From Flavobacterium granuli (GTDB taxonomy: Bacteria > Bacteroidota > Bacteroidia > Flavobacteriales > Flavobacteriaceae): a DNA stretch of 64,000 bases. The DNA is taken from the NCBI RefSeq assembly GCF_900129705.1, contig NZ_FQWO01000003.1:186001-250000 (forward strand). The letters are read 5' to 3'. A program made the position numbers and the translations under genes. Shown piece by piece: positions 24,691 through 33,564 of the stretch (its first letter is position 1; each line of letters begins with the position of its first letter). The notes beneath the pieces were generated by a model that worked only from the letters and a program-made list of their open reading frames with translations, was not told the DNA's origin and ran no database searches.

Positions 24691-25452
24691 TTATCGAATC
24701 GCTTTTACAAATTCCTCGATTTTTGCCGTTCCGTTTTCGGTAAGATGCGTGATAAAAGCACTTCCTATGATGGCGCCTTTGGCAAATTGAGTGGCTTGAT
24801 TGAAGGTTTCTTTGTTGCTGATGCCAAATCCAATCACTTGAGGGTTTTTCAAATTCATGTCGGCTATGCGTTTGAAATAGGCTTGCTGTGCGCTCCCAAA
24901 ACCAGACTGGGAACCCGTAACGCTAGCCGAACTTACCATATAAATAAACCCATCCGATACGCTGTCAATAAAACGGATGCGCTCGTCAGCAGTTTGTGGC
25001 GTAATCAAAAAGACATTGATGATACCGTGTTTTTCGAAAATTTCCTTGTATTGCTCGGCATACACATCCACCGGAAGATCCGGAATAATTAGACCATCAA
25101 TACCAATTTCGGCGCATTTCTGGCAGAAATTCTCCACGCCGTATTGCAACATCGGGTTAAAATAACCCATAATTACCAAGGGAATGGAAACCGTTTTGCG
25201 AATGTCTTTTAGTTGGTCAAACAAAACTTGGGTAGTCATTCCGTTGTGCAGGGCTTGGGTTGAGCTTGCCTGAATGGTAGGTCCATCGGCCAAAGGATCG
25301 CTAAACGGCAATCCGATTTCGATCATGTCAATGCCGCTTTTCTCCAAATCCTGAATGATTTGTACCGTATCGTTGAGCTTAGGATATCCCGCTGAAAAAT
25401 AGATAGAAAGTATCTTTTTGGTTTCTTGTAATTTTTGATTTATTCGGTTCAT
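24691..25452 (-). CDS. trpA: Tryptophan synthase alpha chain
   Basis: TrpA cleaves indole-3-glycerol phosphate to indole and glyceraldehyde 3-phosphate; indole is passed to TrpB. The 253-residue TIM-barrel protein shows IEIGLPFSDPLADGP, with catalytic E45 and D56 (equivalent to Salmonella E49 and D60). GFGISNKE near the C-terminus binds phosphate. ATG at 25452 (MNRINQKLQ) is chosen; a longer frame to 25569 runs into a dispersed repeat and is not coding. It is the last gene of the trp operon and is separated from trpB by an unusually long 288-bp gap. Confidence 0.96.
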   Translation of the reverse strand: MNRINQKLQETKKILSIYFSAGYPKLNDTVQIIQDLEKSGIDMIEIGLPFSDPLADGPTIQASSTQALHNGMTTQVLFDQLKDIRKTVSIPLVIMGYFNPMLQYGVENFCQKCAEIGIDGLIIPDLPVDVYAEQYKEIFEKHGIINVFLITPQTADERIRFIDSVSDGFIYMVSSASVTGSQSGFGSAQQAYFKRIADMNLKNPQVIGFGISNKETFNQATQFAKGAIIGSAFITHLTENGTAKIEEFVKAIR

Positions 25453-25496
25453 TATTGTAAAGTATATGTTTGTTGTCAGTTCTCCAATTTCTTTTT

Positions 25497-25569
25497 TTGT
25501 CATTCCGACGAAGGAGGAATCACATAAAGCAGCTAAAATCATGAGATTCCTTCTTCGTCGGAATGACAA
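25497..25569. repeat. Inverted-repeat element between trpB and trpA
   Basis: Arms GTCATTCCGACGAAGGAGGA(ATC) at 25499-25521 and its complement at 25545-25567 match at 22 of 23 positions, extended by TT/AA on the outside, around a 23-base loop. No coding capacity is present. It looks like a dispersed palindromic repeat inserted in the operon. Confidence 0.7.
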
Positions 25570-25619
25570 GAGCTGTTGTATTTTAGTGTATTTGCGTTAG
25601 GGATTATTTCACTATGCTC

Positions 25620-25740
25620 TTATTTTTACTGGAGTTCAGTGAACTTCGTTTGAAGCGGCATCCTTTTTTGTGTGGCTTTTTTTGACCGCGCAAAAAAGAT
25701 ATAGCAGATAGCCCGCCCGCTTTTCAGCGGGAACGCTCAA
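25620..25740. repeat. Possible second repeat module in the trpB-trpA gap
   Basis: This 120-bp stretch has a base composition and phrases unlike the flanking genes (GAAGCGGCATCC, AGCCCGCCCGC) and a small hairpin CCCGC-TTTTCA-GCGGG at 25718-25733. I believe similar tails recur in Flavobacterium genomes, but only one copy is in this window, so the repeat call is inference. Confidence 0.35.
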
Positions 25741-26922
25741 CTATAATTTAAAATAATCAATATAGGTATTCAAATCCTTGTCGCCACGACCGGAAAGGTT
25801 GATGACCACCACATCTTCAGGATTGAATGTCATTTCGTCCAGAACCGCAAAGGCATGGGCGCTTTCGATAGCCGGGATAATCCCTTCCATTTTGGATAAT
25901 TCTAATCCCCAATTCATCGCCTGAGCATCCGTAATCGAAATGAACTGCGCTCTGCCCGAAGCGAACAAATGCGCGTGCATTGGCCCAACACCCGGATAAT
26001 CCAATCCGGCCGAAATAGAATAAGGCTCGGTGATTTGCCCATCTGGAGTTTGCATCAAAAGGGTTTTGCTTCCGTGAATTATTCCTACTTTACCCAAGGC
26101 TGAGGTAGCGGCACTTTCGCCCGAATCTACTCCCAGACCGGCAGCTTCAACAGCGATAATGTTAACGTCTTTTTCGTCCAGAAAATGGTAATAAGCTCCG
26201 GCAGCATTGCTTCCTCCACCTACGCAGGCAATCACATAATCCGGGTTTTCACGTCCTTCTTTTTCCAATAATTGGGCTTTGATTTCCTTTGAAATTACAG
26301 ACTGAAAACGCGCTACCATGTCCGGATAAGGATGTGGACCAACCACCGATCCGATGATATAATAAGTGTCTACGGGATTGTTGATCCAGTCGCGAATGGC
26401 TTCGTTCGTGGCGTCTTTCAGGGTTTTTGAGCCCGAAAGTGCCGGACGCACTTCGGCTCCTAGCATTTTCATACGCGCCACATTTGGCGCCTGACGACGG
26501 ATGTCAATTTCTCCCATATAAACGATGCATTCCAAGCCCATTAAGGCACAAACGGTTGCTGTGGCAACGCCATGCTGACCCGCGCCTGTTTCGGCGATGA
26601 TGCGTTTTTTGCCCAAACGTTTGGCTAGTAAAATTTGTCCAATGGTATTATTGACCTTGTGTGCGCCGGTATGGCATAAATCTTCTCTTTTCAGATAGAT
26701 TTTGGCGTTGTATTTTTGGGATAAACGCTCTGCAAAATAAAGCGGCGTAGGGCGTCCCACATAATCTTGCAATAAGGCATCAAATTCAGCTTGAAAAGAG
26801 GGATCTGCCGTTATTTTTAAATAATTTTGACGTAATTCTTCTACATTTGGATATAACATTTCAGGAATGTAGGCTCCTCCAAATTCTCCGTAATAGCCTT
26901 TTTCGTTGACGTGAAAACTCAT
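25741..26922 (-). CDS. trpB: Tryptophan synthase beta chain
   Basis: TrpB condenses indole with L-serine using pyridoxal phosphate. The 393-residue protein begins with the typical [15 protein letters not shown]89 in HTGAHKVNN is the PLP-binding lysine, and [10 protein letters not shown] binds the cofactor phosphate. E. coli-type TrpB1 length. In the trp operon it follows trpF by about 20 bases, so the two are co-translated or nearly so. Confidence 0.97.
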   Translation of the reverse strand: MSFHVNEKGYYGEFGGAYIPEMLYPNVEELRQNYLKITADPSFQAEFDALLQDYVGRPTPLYFAERLSQKYNAKIYLKREDLCHTGAHKVNNTIGQILLAKRLGKKRIIAETGAGQHGVATATVCALMGLECIVYMGEIDIRRQAPNVARMKMLGAEVRPALSGSKTLKDATNEAIRDWINNPVDTYYIIGSVVGPHPYPDMVARFQSVISKEIKAQLLEKEGRENPDYVIACVGGGSNAAGAYYHFLDEKDVNIIAVEAAGLGVDSGESAATSALGKVGIIHGSKTLLMQTPDGQITEPYSISAGLDYPGVGPMHAHLFASGRAQFISITDAQAMNWGLELSKMEGIIPAIESAHAFAVLDEMTFNPEDVVVINLSGRGDKDLNTYIDYFKL

Positions 26923-26942
26923 TTTGTTTAAAGTTTTAAAGT

Positions 26943-27566
26943 TTAAAGTTTCAAGTTGCTGGTGAAACTATATAATAATTTTATGTTTTTTAATCCGGGT
27001 TCGATTTCAAATTTACTGTTGACATCAATGCAATAAACGGGTAAATTGGTTTTCGAAATTTCATTTACGACTTCCATTTCATCAATTCCGATTCCTCCGC
27101 TTAGGAAGAAGGGTTTGCTTGATGGATAGTTTTCTAATACTTTCCAGTCAAAAGTGGTTCCGTTGCCGCCGGGTAATTTTCCTTTGGTGTCAAAAAGAAA
27201 ATAATCGCAAACGGCTTCAAATGGTTTTAAAACTCGAAAATTAAAATCATCAGCAACCGAAAACACTTTGATGATTTCAATCGATTCGTTTACAGTGCTT
27301 TTTAAATCCTGACAAAATGTTACCGATTCTTGTCCGTGTAATTGAACGGCTTGCAAATCGTGTTGGACTATTCTTTCAAGAATTTCGCGCTGTGTTGCAT
27401 TTACAAAAACCCCCACTTTCTTGATTGATTTGGGTAATTCCGGAATAATTCCATCAAAATAACGAGCCGATTTTTCCCAGAATATAAATCCCATATAATC
27501 GGGTAGGAGGGCGCCTACTTCGAGAATATTATCGGGATATTTCATGCCGCAGATTTTGAGTTTCAT
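26943..27566 (-). CDS. trpF: Phosphoribosylanthranilate isomerase
   Basis: TrpF catalyses the Amadori rearrangement of phosphoribosylanthranilate to CdRP. The 207-residue TIM barrel starts [13 protein letters not shown], where C5 (in KICGMK) is the general base. QLHGQES and the phosphate-binding [11 protein letters not shown] are also typical. It is a separate gene, not fused with trpC as in E. coli. It lies 37 bases after trpC. Confidence 0.95.
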   Translation of the reverse strand: MKLKICGMKYPDNILEVGALLPDYMGFIFWEKSARYFDGIIPELPKSIKKVGVFVNATQREILERIVQHDLQAVQLHGQESVTFCQDLKSTVNESIEIIKVFSVADDFNFRVLKPFEAVCDYFLFDTKGKLPGGNGTTFDWKVLENYPSSKPFFLSGGIGIDEMEVVNEISKTNLPVYCIDVNSKFEIEPGLKNIKLLYSFTSNLKL

Positions 27567-27603
27567 GTTTTTAAGATTTAACCCTGAAAGGGTTGGTTAG
27601 GGT

Positions 27604-28383
27604 TTATAACTGCTTAATGAATTCCATTGCTGCCTGACCGGCATTTGCCGTTTTCATAAAGTTTTCGCCAATAAGAAACCCTTTGTAGCCGTAGGGTTTT
27701 AATTCATTGATCGCCTCGATGGATGAAATTCCGCTTTCGGAAACTTTCACAAATTCATTTGGGATTTGCGCTGCCAATTGTTTGCTGAAATCCAAACTTA
27801 CTTCGAAAGTTTTTAGGTTTCGGTTGTTCACGCCAATCATGTCTAATGTTGGCATGATTGATTTTTCCAATTCTTCCTGATTGTGGACTTCCAGTAAAAC
27901 CTCCAATCCCAGATTTTTAGCAAACTCGGATAAGGATTTGATTTCGTCTCTGGTCAAAACTGCTGCGATTAGTAAAATCAAATCGGCACCGTGAGCTTTG
28001 GCTTCCAGGATTTGGTATTCATCCACGATGAATTCTTTTCGCAATAACGGAATATTTACGGTCGCTCTGGCCAAAAGCAAATCGTCCAAAGAACCGCCAA
28101 AATATTTCCCATCGGTCAAAACTGAAATTCCGCAGGCACCAGCGTTTTCATATCCTTTCACGACTTCTTCAACCGTAAAACCGTAATTGATTTCCGCTTT
28201 GGAAGGCGAACGGCGTTTGTGTTCGGCAATGATTCCTGAAGTGCTGTTTCTTAAATTCTGACTTAAAGAAATGCTTTTCTTTTCGAAAAAAACCGAAGCT
28301 TCCAATTGTGAAACGGGAATGATTGATTTCTTGAGAATGACTTCTCTTTTTTTATCCACTATAATTCTATCGAGTATGTTCAT
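27604..28383 (-). CDS. trpC: Indole-3-glycerol-phosphate synthase
   Basis: TrpC closes the indole ring, converting CdRP to indole-3-glycerol phosphate with loss of CO2. The 259-residue barrel shows the catalytic EHKRRSPSKAEIN (about residues 54-66), LLRKEFIVDEYQI and GVNNRNLKTFEV. SESGISS and FLIGENFM mark the C-terminal phosphate site. Between this gene and trpD lies the inserted four-helix-bundle gene. Confidence 0.96.
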   Translation of the reverse strand: MNILDRIIVDKKREVILKKSIIPVSQLEASVFFEKKSISLSQNLRNSTSGIIAEHKRRSPSKAEINYGFTVEEVVKGYENAGACGISVLTDGKYFGGSLDDLLLARATVNIPLLRKEFIVDEYQILEAKAHGADLILLIAAVLTRDEIKSLSEFAKNLGLEVLLEVHNQEELEKSIMPTLDMIGVNNRNLKTFEVSLDFSKQLAAQIPNEFVKVSESGISSIEAINELKPYGYKGFLIGENFMKTANAGQAAMEFIKQL

Positions 28384-28442
28384 TTTTATTAATTAAAAGA
28401 TTGAAAAAATTAAAAGATTGAAAAATTCACTTTTGATTGCGC

Positions 28443-28811
28443 TTATTTCAGATTCTTCGAATTCAAATATTTTATGAAATTAGAAAGGTTTTGCGAAATT
28501 TCAATACTGAGAGCATAACTTCCTTGAATTTGGCTTTGTTCACAAAAGCCAAGTTCTCTTGAAAGTATCAACATACTTCGTACTTCGGCACAACTTCCTT
28601 TTGAAATTTTTAAATATTTAATCAACTGTTTGTTACTATTATATTCTGATCCTTCGGCGATGTTATTTGTAATTGAAATAACGGCTCTTTTTATTTGGTT
28701 TTGAAAACCAAATTCTTTTTCAAAAGTTTTATTTTCTAATAATTTAAAGACCAATTTAGCTAATTGAATTCCTTTTATATAAACTTCAAATTCTTCAAAC
28801 GACTTTGTCAT
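28443..28811 (-). CDS. Four-helix-bundle protein (23S rRNA intervening-sequence protein family)
   Basis: A 122-residue all-helical protein. The phrases FGFQNQIKRAVISITNNIAEG and KQLIKYLKISKGSCAEVRSML are hallmarks of the family first found as the reading frame of intervening sequences in 23S rRNA genes. Members also occur as stand-alone genes; their function is not established. It sits in the trp operon between trpD and trpC, same strand, and is flanked by imperfect inverted repeats (about 28393-28426 and 28813-28847). It has no expected role in tryptophan synthesis and looks like an insertion that kept the operon in frame for transcription. Confidence 0.88.
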   Translation of the reverse strand: MTKSFEEFEVYIKGIQLAKLVFKLLENKTFEKEFGFQNQIKRAVISITNNIAEGSEYNSNKQLIKYLKISKGSCAEVRSMLILSRELGFCEQSQIQGSYALSIEISQNLSNFIKYLNSKNLK

Positions 28812-28847
28812 AATCTTTCAATTTTTAAATCATTTAATTTTCAATTT

Positions 28848-29840
28848 CTATTTACTCAATTCTTGTAAAGTTTTCAAAGATTTCAGGCCTTTTCCGGACA
28901 GTAAACTTTCTTTTGCCAATTCAAAAGCTTCCAGTGGCGTACATTTGGTAACGGTCGCAATCGCCATAGCTGCATTGGCACAAACCACATTGTTTTGGGC
29001 TTCGGTTCCTTGACCGGAAATGATATTGGTAAAAATCTGAGCTGATTCTTCGATGGTTTTCCCGCCTTCTATTTCGCTTTGCAACAAAAGACGGACGCCA
29101 AAATCTTCCGGTTTTAGCATTCCTTCCATTGAACTGGTAATCGTCTTTGTAGGTCCGGTCAATGAAACTTCGTCATAGCCATCAAGCGAATGCAGAATGG
29201 TGAAATTCACATCGGTATTTTGATACAAATAAGCGTACATTCTGGCCATTTCCAAATTGAAAACACCCACCAATTGATTTTTAGGAAAAGAGGGATTGAC
29301 CATTGGCCCGAGCATATTGAAAAAAGTTTTTACTGCCAGTTCTTTTCGAATTGGCCCCACGTTTTTCATCGCGGGATGAAATAAGGGCGCATGCAAAATA
29401 GTAATACCAGCCTTATCGATAGCTCTTTCCAAAAAATCGGGATCATTAGTAAATTTGATTCCCATTTTTTCCATCACATTACTCGATCCGGAAATGGAAG
29501 AAACACCATAATTACCGTGTTTGGCTATTTTTATTCCCGCACCCGCTGCCACAAATGAAGCTAATGTAGAAATATTGAAAGTGTCTTTGCCATCGCCGCC
29601 GGTTCCGCACAAATCGATGGTATTATAAGCTGATAAGTCTATGCGAATGCACAAATCCAATAAGGCTTCTCTAAAACCGGCCAGTTCGTCGATACTAATG
29701 CTTCGCATCATGTAAACGGTAAGAAAAGAGGCAATTTGACTTGTGTTGTAACTTCCGTTGGAAATATTAACCAATACGTTTTTGGCCTCTTCTTTGGAGA
29801 GCATTTCGTGATTGATCAATCTGTTTAGTATGTTTTTCAT
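28848..29840 (-). CDS. trpD: Anthranilate phosphoribosyltransferase
   Basis: TrpD joins anthranilate to PRPP. The 330-residue protein shows the glycine-rich PRPP loop CGTGGDGKDTFNIST (about residues 77-91), KHGNYGVSS and the metal-binding region with DEVSLTGPT. ATG at 29840 (MKNILNRLI) is chosen over an upstream frame extension to 29864. It follows trpG by 126 bases. Confidence 0.96.
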   Translation of the reverse strand: MKNILNRLINHEMLSKEEAKNVLVNISNGSYNTSQIASFLTVYMMRSISIDELAGFREALLDLCIRIDLSAYNTIDLCGTGGDGKDTFNISTLASFVAAGAGIKIAKHGNYGVSSISGSSNVMEKMGIKFTNDPDFLERAIDKAGITILHAPLFHPAMKNVGPIRKELAVKTFFNMLGPMVNPSFPKNQLVGVFNLEMARMYAYLYQNTDVNFTILHSLDGYDEVSLTGPTKTITSSMEGMLKPEDFGVRLLLQSEIEGGKTIEESAQIFTNIISGQGTEAQNNVVCANAAMAIATVTKCTPLEAFELAKESLLSGKGLKSLKTLQELSK

Positions 29841-29966
29841 TTTAGTATTTGTCTTAAAGTCCAAAGTCGAAGGTCTTAAAGTCTTTCGAGATTATGACTA
29901 AATATTATCGTTTAAATTCTGTCATCTGATTGCTGGGACTGATCACTGGATACATAAAACTGATCA

Positions 29967-30533
29967 CTAACTCTTCACCCAGTTTTCCAACATCCTTTTT
30001 CCGTTTGGAGTCAAAACACTTTCGGGATGAAATTGTACGCCACGCACATCAAAAGTTCGGTGTCTTAAAGACATTACTTGGCCGTTTTCGTCGAAAGATG
30101 TAGCTTCGAGAACATCGGGCAAATTAGTATCAACCACCCAGGAATGGTAACGACCCACTTCAAACTCGTTTCCTAATCCTTCAAACAAAAGTTCGTCATT
30201 TACTACGGTTTTTACCATTGTAGCCACGCCGTGATATACTTTATCTAAATTAGAAAGTGTTCCTCCAAAAACCTCGCCAATGGCCTGCTGTCCTAGGCAA
30301 ACCCCAAGAATGCTTTTAGTTGGTGCGTATTTGCGAATCACTTCTTTCAATAAGCCTGCTTCATCAGGGATTCCGGGACCTGGAGAAAGAAGGATTTTAT
30401 CGAAACCCGCTATTTCATCAATATCAAATTCGTCGTTTCTGTAAACAGTCACTTCGCAGTTTAAATCTTCCAGATAATGCACTAAATTATAAGTGAAACT
30501 ATCGTAATTGTCTATAACCAGTATTTTTTTCAT
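29967..30533 (-). CDS. trpG: Anthranilate synthase glutamine amidotransferase subunit
   Basis: TrpG supplies ammonia from glutamine to TrpE for anthranilate synthesis. The 188-residue class I amidotransferase has the nucleophile C79 in GVCLGQQAIGE and the HPES dyad motif in VQFHPESVLT. SPGPGIPDEAG is also typical. It lies 30 bases after trpE in the same operon. It may be shared with folate synthesis (PabA role), as in some bacteria; that is not testable here. Confidence 0.96.
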   Translation of the reverse strand: MKKILVIDNYDSFTYNLVHYLEDLNCEVTVYRNDEFDIDEIAGFDKILLSPGPGIPDEAGLLKEVIRKYAPTKSILGVCLGQQAIGEVFGGTLSNLDKVYHGVATMVKTVVNDELLFEGLGNEFEVGRYHSWVVDTNLPDVLEATSFDENGQVMSLRHRTFDVRGVQFHPESVLTPNGKRMLENWVKS

Positions 30534-30563
30534 GATCTTTCGTCTTGTCTGTTTCTTTTTTAT

Positions 30564-31964
30564 TTAAATCGTTTCTGCTAAGTCCAGCGCCTTATTCAGC
30601 GCTCGTAATTTGTTGTAGACTTCCTGCATTTCGCTTTCTTCGTCTGAACTGGCTACAATTCCAGCTCCAGCTTGGCAATGCAATTGATGGTTTTTGCTGA
30701 GGAAAGTTCGAATCATAATGGCATGATTAAAATTCCCTTCAAAATCCATAAAACCTATGGCGCCACCGTAAAAACTGCGATTGGTTTTTTCATAGTCTTC
30801 AATGAGTTGCATCGCTCGGTGTTTTGGCGCTCCGCTTAATGTTCCTGCAGGAAAAGTATCGGCAACAACTTGCATCGTTGTGGCTTTTTCGTGTAAATGC
30901 CCGGTCACTTTGGAAACCAAATGAATGACATGGGAGAAAAACTGTACTTCTCTGTATTTTTCGACATTGACATCATGACCGTTTCGGCTCAAATCATTTC
31001 TGGCTAAATCGACTAACATCACGTGTTCACTATTTTCTTTTTTATCTTCCGATAATTGTTTGGCAAGAATGGCATCCTGTTCGTCATTTCCTGTTCGCTT
31101 GAAGGTTCCGGCGATAGGATGAATTTCGGCTTTACGTTTTTTGACAATAATTTGGGCTTCGGGCGAAGAACCAAATATTTTGAAATCACCATAATCAAAA
31201 AAGAATAGGTAAGGCGAAGGATTAATGCTTCTTAAGGCTCTGTACACATTGAATTCGTCGCCTTTAAAACCTTGGGTGAATCTTCGGGACAATACTAATT
31301 GGAAAACATCGCCTCTAAAACAGTGCTTTTTGGCCAAAGCCACATTATGTTTGAATTCTTCGTCGGTTAAATTTGAAAAACCTTCTCCTTCTTTGGTGAA
31401 TTTATACGAAGCAATATTTCGGGACTGCAATAATTGCTCAATTTCCGAAATGTTATTTCTGCCGTCCAGGCTGTGACAAAAAATATAGGCTTCATTTTTA
31501 AAATGATTGATCGCAATTATATTTTGATACACCGCATAATACACATCCGGAATCGAGATGCTGTTGTCTTTTTTGGCAATAGTTACTTTTTCGAAATAAC
31601 GAACAGCGTCATAGGAAATGTAACCAAACAATCCATTATTGATGAATTTGAAATCGTTTTTCTCGGATTTGAACTGATGTGAAAATTCCTGAATCACTTG
31701 CGGAATATCGGTATTGGCATCGATTACAATTTTCTCAGAACTGCCATCGGGAAATGTTTTATAGATGGTTTCGTTTTCCACTTTTATCGATGCAATCGGG
31801 TTGCAACAGATATAAGAAAAACTGTTGTCGTTGCCATGATAATCGCTACTTTCAAGTAATAAACTGTTTGGGAATTTATCGCGTATTTTGAAATATACGC
31901 TTACTGGTGTGATTGTATCAGCAAGGATTTGCTTGTATTTTGTATTTAGGATATAAGATTTCAA
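30564..31964 (-). CDS. trpE: Anthranilate synthase component I
   Basis: TrpE converts chorismate and ammonia to anthranilate, the first committed step of the pathway. The 466-residue chorismate-binding protein has LLESSDY near residue 36, matching the LLES element of the tryptophan feedback site. The catalytic C-terminal half shows PSPYLFFFDYGDF, DLARNDLSR and FYGGAIGFMDFEGNFNHAI. The start codon is TTG at 31964: the frame has a TAA four codons upstream and no suitable ATG. It is the first structural gene after the leader peptide and attenuator. Confidence 0.95.
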   Translation of the reverse strand: MKSYILNTKYKQILADTITPVSVYFKIRDKFPNSLLLESSDYHGNDNSFSYICCNPIASIKVENETIYKTFPDGSSEKIVIDANTDIPQVIQEFSHQFKSEKNDFKFINNGLFGYISYDAVRYFEKVTIAKKDNSISIPDVYYAVYQNIIAINHFKNEAYIFCHSLDGRNNISEIEQLLQSRNIASYKFTKEGEGFSNLTDEEFKHNVALAKKHCFRGDVFQLVLSRRFTQGFKGDEFNVYRALRSINPSPYLFFFDYGDFKIFGSSPEAQIIVKKRKAEIHPIAGTFKRTGNDEQDAILAKQLSEDKKENSEHVMLVDLARNDLSRNGHDVNVEKYREVQFFSHVIHLVSKVTGHLHEKATTMQVVADTFPAGTLSGAPKHRAMQLIEDYEKTNRSFYGGAIGFMDFEGNFNHAIMIRTFLSKNHQLHCQAGAGIVASSDEESEMQEVYNKLRALNKALDLAETI

Positions 31965-31999
31965 TTTGCTTGTATTTTAGTTAGGTTAAATTTCGGCAT

Positions 32000-32032
32000 A
32001 AAAAAAAGGCTTGTCGTGATGACAAGCCTTTT
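32000..32032 (-). terminator. trp attenuator (terminator hairpin upstream of trpE)
   Basis: On the minus strand, AAAAGGCTTGTC and its exact complement enclose a five-base loop and are followed by a run of T. The hairpin stands between the leader peptide stop codon (32069) and the trpE start (31964), the position expected for transcription attenuation. Confidence 0.88.
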
Positions 32033-32068
32033 ATATTTATAGTTTAAATAATACTATAGGAGCTTAGT

Positions 32069-32125
32069 TCACGACGACTGACGTAAATTATTCCACCACC
32101 AAGTATTGTTTAAAATTGTGTTCAT
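32069..32125 (-). CDS. trpL: trp operon leader peptide with three Trp codons
   Basis: An 18-residue reading frame, MNTILNNTWWWNNLRQSS, starts with ATG at 32125 and stops with TGA at 32069. Three consecutive TGG codons at residues 9-11 sense charged tRNA-Trp. It is too short for routine gene calling. A promoter (TTTG-N20-TATATTTG) lies just upstream and a terminator hairpin just downstream. By analogy with E. coli trpL, ribosome stalling at the Trp codons when tryptophan is scarce would prevent the terminator from forming and allow trpE-A expression. Confidence 0.9.
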   Translation of the reverse strand: MNTILNNTWWWNNLRQSS

Positions 32126-32142
32126 GTTATTTTTATTGGTCA

Positions 32143-32174
32143 CAAATATATAAATGAAATTTGATTAGGGCAAA
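32143..32174 (-). promoter_or_regulatory. Promoter of the trp operon
   Basis: On the minus strand a TTTG box (32171-32174) is followed after 20 bases by TATATTTG (32143-32150), matching the Bacteroidota TTTG / TAnnTTTG promoter. Transcription would start about 10-15 bases before the leader peptide ATG. Confidence 0.75.
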
Positions 32175-32286
32175 CTTATTTAATGAAAAATAAAAACATT
32201 CTGCTGTTTTTTTGTTTGAAAAAAAAACATACTTTTAATGGCAATTGAGAATTTTATTCAATTGATTAGAAAGTTGTTGTCAGCGC

Positions 32287-33564
32287 TTAATAGCCTTTGA
32301 CTAATACGGTGTTTGTTTTTAATCTAAAATCAGGTATCCTTTTATTATTAGGTTGGAGAAAAAGCGCTTCGTTAGTCAGTTTAGAATATTCTATGGAAAA
32401 AGATTCATTGCCATACCAATTTTTTATGTCTGGGTCGTTTTCAATAATTTCACTTTGGATACCTCCTTCGCAGTTATTGACAAGCAGGTTTTGCAGATTT
32501 ATTTTTGCCAAATTTGCTGAAATATTAGCAATTTTAGCGTCCAGTAAAACACAAAGTTTAAATCCGGAAACGACACTGTTGCTAAGGCTGAAATAGCTTT
32601 TGTCTTTGATGTAGATCGCTTCTCGAACTAAGCCCTGATTGTTTTCTTCTAAATTAGCCAAAGTAATATTGGCAGCTGTTATTTTGGTCAGTTTTTTGGT
32701 AGGGTCTAAATTTTCGATTTTGTCAAAAGAATCTATTTCAAAACATCGCGAACCTGAGATATCGGATGAATAAGGGTAACGAATGGCAATACTGTTGTTT
32801 ATGTTGCATTGGGCTCCTTGGGTAAAATCGAAGTCATCATCGGTGGCTCTAAAAGAAATGAGATTGTCAAAATTGACATCACCGCCATAGCATTCGAAGG
32901 AATCGTCATTAGAATAACTGATTTGTATGAAGCTAAACTTAGATTGACGGCCTACTCCGGCCAGTGATAGTCCATTAAGTTCTTTTAAGGCATTGAGTTT
33001 TCTTCCTGAAAATTCAATTCGGACATATTTTAATATACCGGAGTCGCTATCGGGATTTTGTCCGCCATATTGACTAATCATGTGATCCAGATTAAAATCT
33101 AAGAAACTGACTCCGCCAATTTTGTTGATAGGGGCGTCCCCCAGGATGATTATGCCTCCCCAATCGCCTGGTTTTCTTGTGAAAGCTTTTTTATCTGATG
33201 TAAAAACGATGGGGTCAGTGTCTTTCCCTTCGGCCATTATTTTGGCTCCTTTTGTTATCACAAGAGTGCCGCATGTTTCTACATCGCCCCTTATAACAGT
33301 TCCTGGTTCTATGGTAAGTACGGCATTATTGGTCACATAAACTACGCCCATTAATCGGTAGGTTTGCTTCTTGTGAAGTGTAAGGTCTTTGTCTATTTTT
33401 CCTGTCAGAATGGTGGTGGCTTCGGGATATTCTTCAGTTGCCGGTTTGAAATTAGTCCAATTGTTTGACCAATTGTTTTGACCAATAATCCCTTTTGCTT
33501 GCTGAGAATAGATTGATGGAGCACTTAACATACAGCTGATTAGAATAAAAAGCAATTTTTTCAT
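32287..33564 (-). CDS. Secreted parallel beta-helix protein
   Basis: A 425-residue exported protein with a signal peptide (residues 1-20, ending PSIYSQ). Short repeating strands such as NNAVLTIEPGTVIRGD, GTLVITKGAKIMAEG and FSFIQISYSNDDSFECYGG suggest a right-handed parallel beta helix. This type is common in flavobacterial surface and secreted proteins. No catalytic motif of pectate lyases is obvious and no type IX sorting domain is seen at the C-terminus. It stands alone with about 280 bp of unassigned DNA upstream. Ligand or substrate is unknown. Confidence 0.75.
   Translation of the reverse strand: MKKLLFILISCMLSAPSIYSQQAKGIIGQNNWSNNWTNFKPATEEYPEATTILTGKIDKDLTLHKKQTYRLMGVVYVTNNAVLTIEPGTVIRGDVETCGTLVITKGAKIMAEGKDTDPIVFTSDKKAFTRKPGDWGGIIILGDAPINKIGGVSFLDFNLDHMISQYGGQNPDSDSGILKYVRIEFSGRKLNALKELNGLSLAGVGRQSKFSFIQISYSNDDSFECYGGDVNFDNLISFRATDDDFDFTQGAQCNINNSIAIRYPYSSDISGSRCFEIDSFDKIENLDPTKKLTKITAANITLANLEENNQGLVREAIYIKDKSYFSLSNSVVSGFKLCVLLDAKIANISANLAKINLQNLLVNNCEGGIQSEIIENDPDIKNWYGNESFSIEYSKLTNEALFLQPNNKRIPDFRLKTNTVLVKGY

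Noticed and set aside
25453..25569. N-terminal extension of trpA
   Set aside because: The extra 39 codons come from the dispersed inverted repeat; known TrpA proteins begin near the ATG at 25452.
25497..25569. Inverted repeat as ends of an insertion sequence
   Set aside because: The arms enclose only 23 bases and no transposase is near; it is a palindromic repeat, not an IS.
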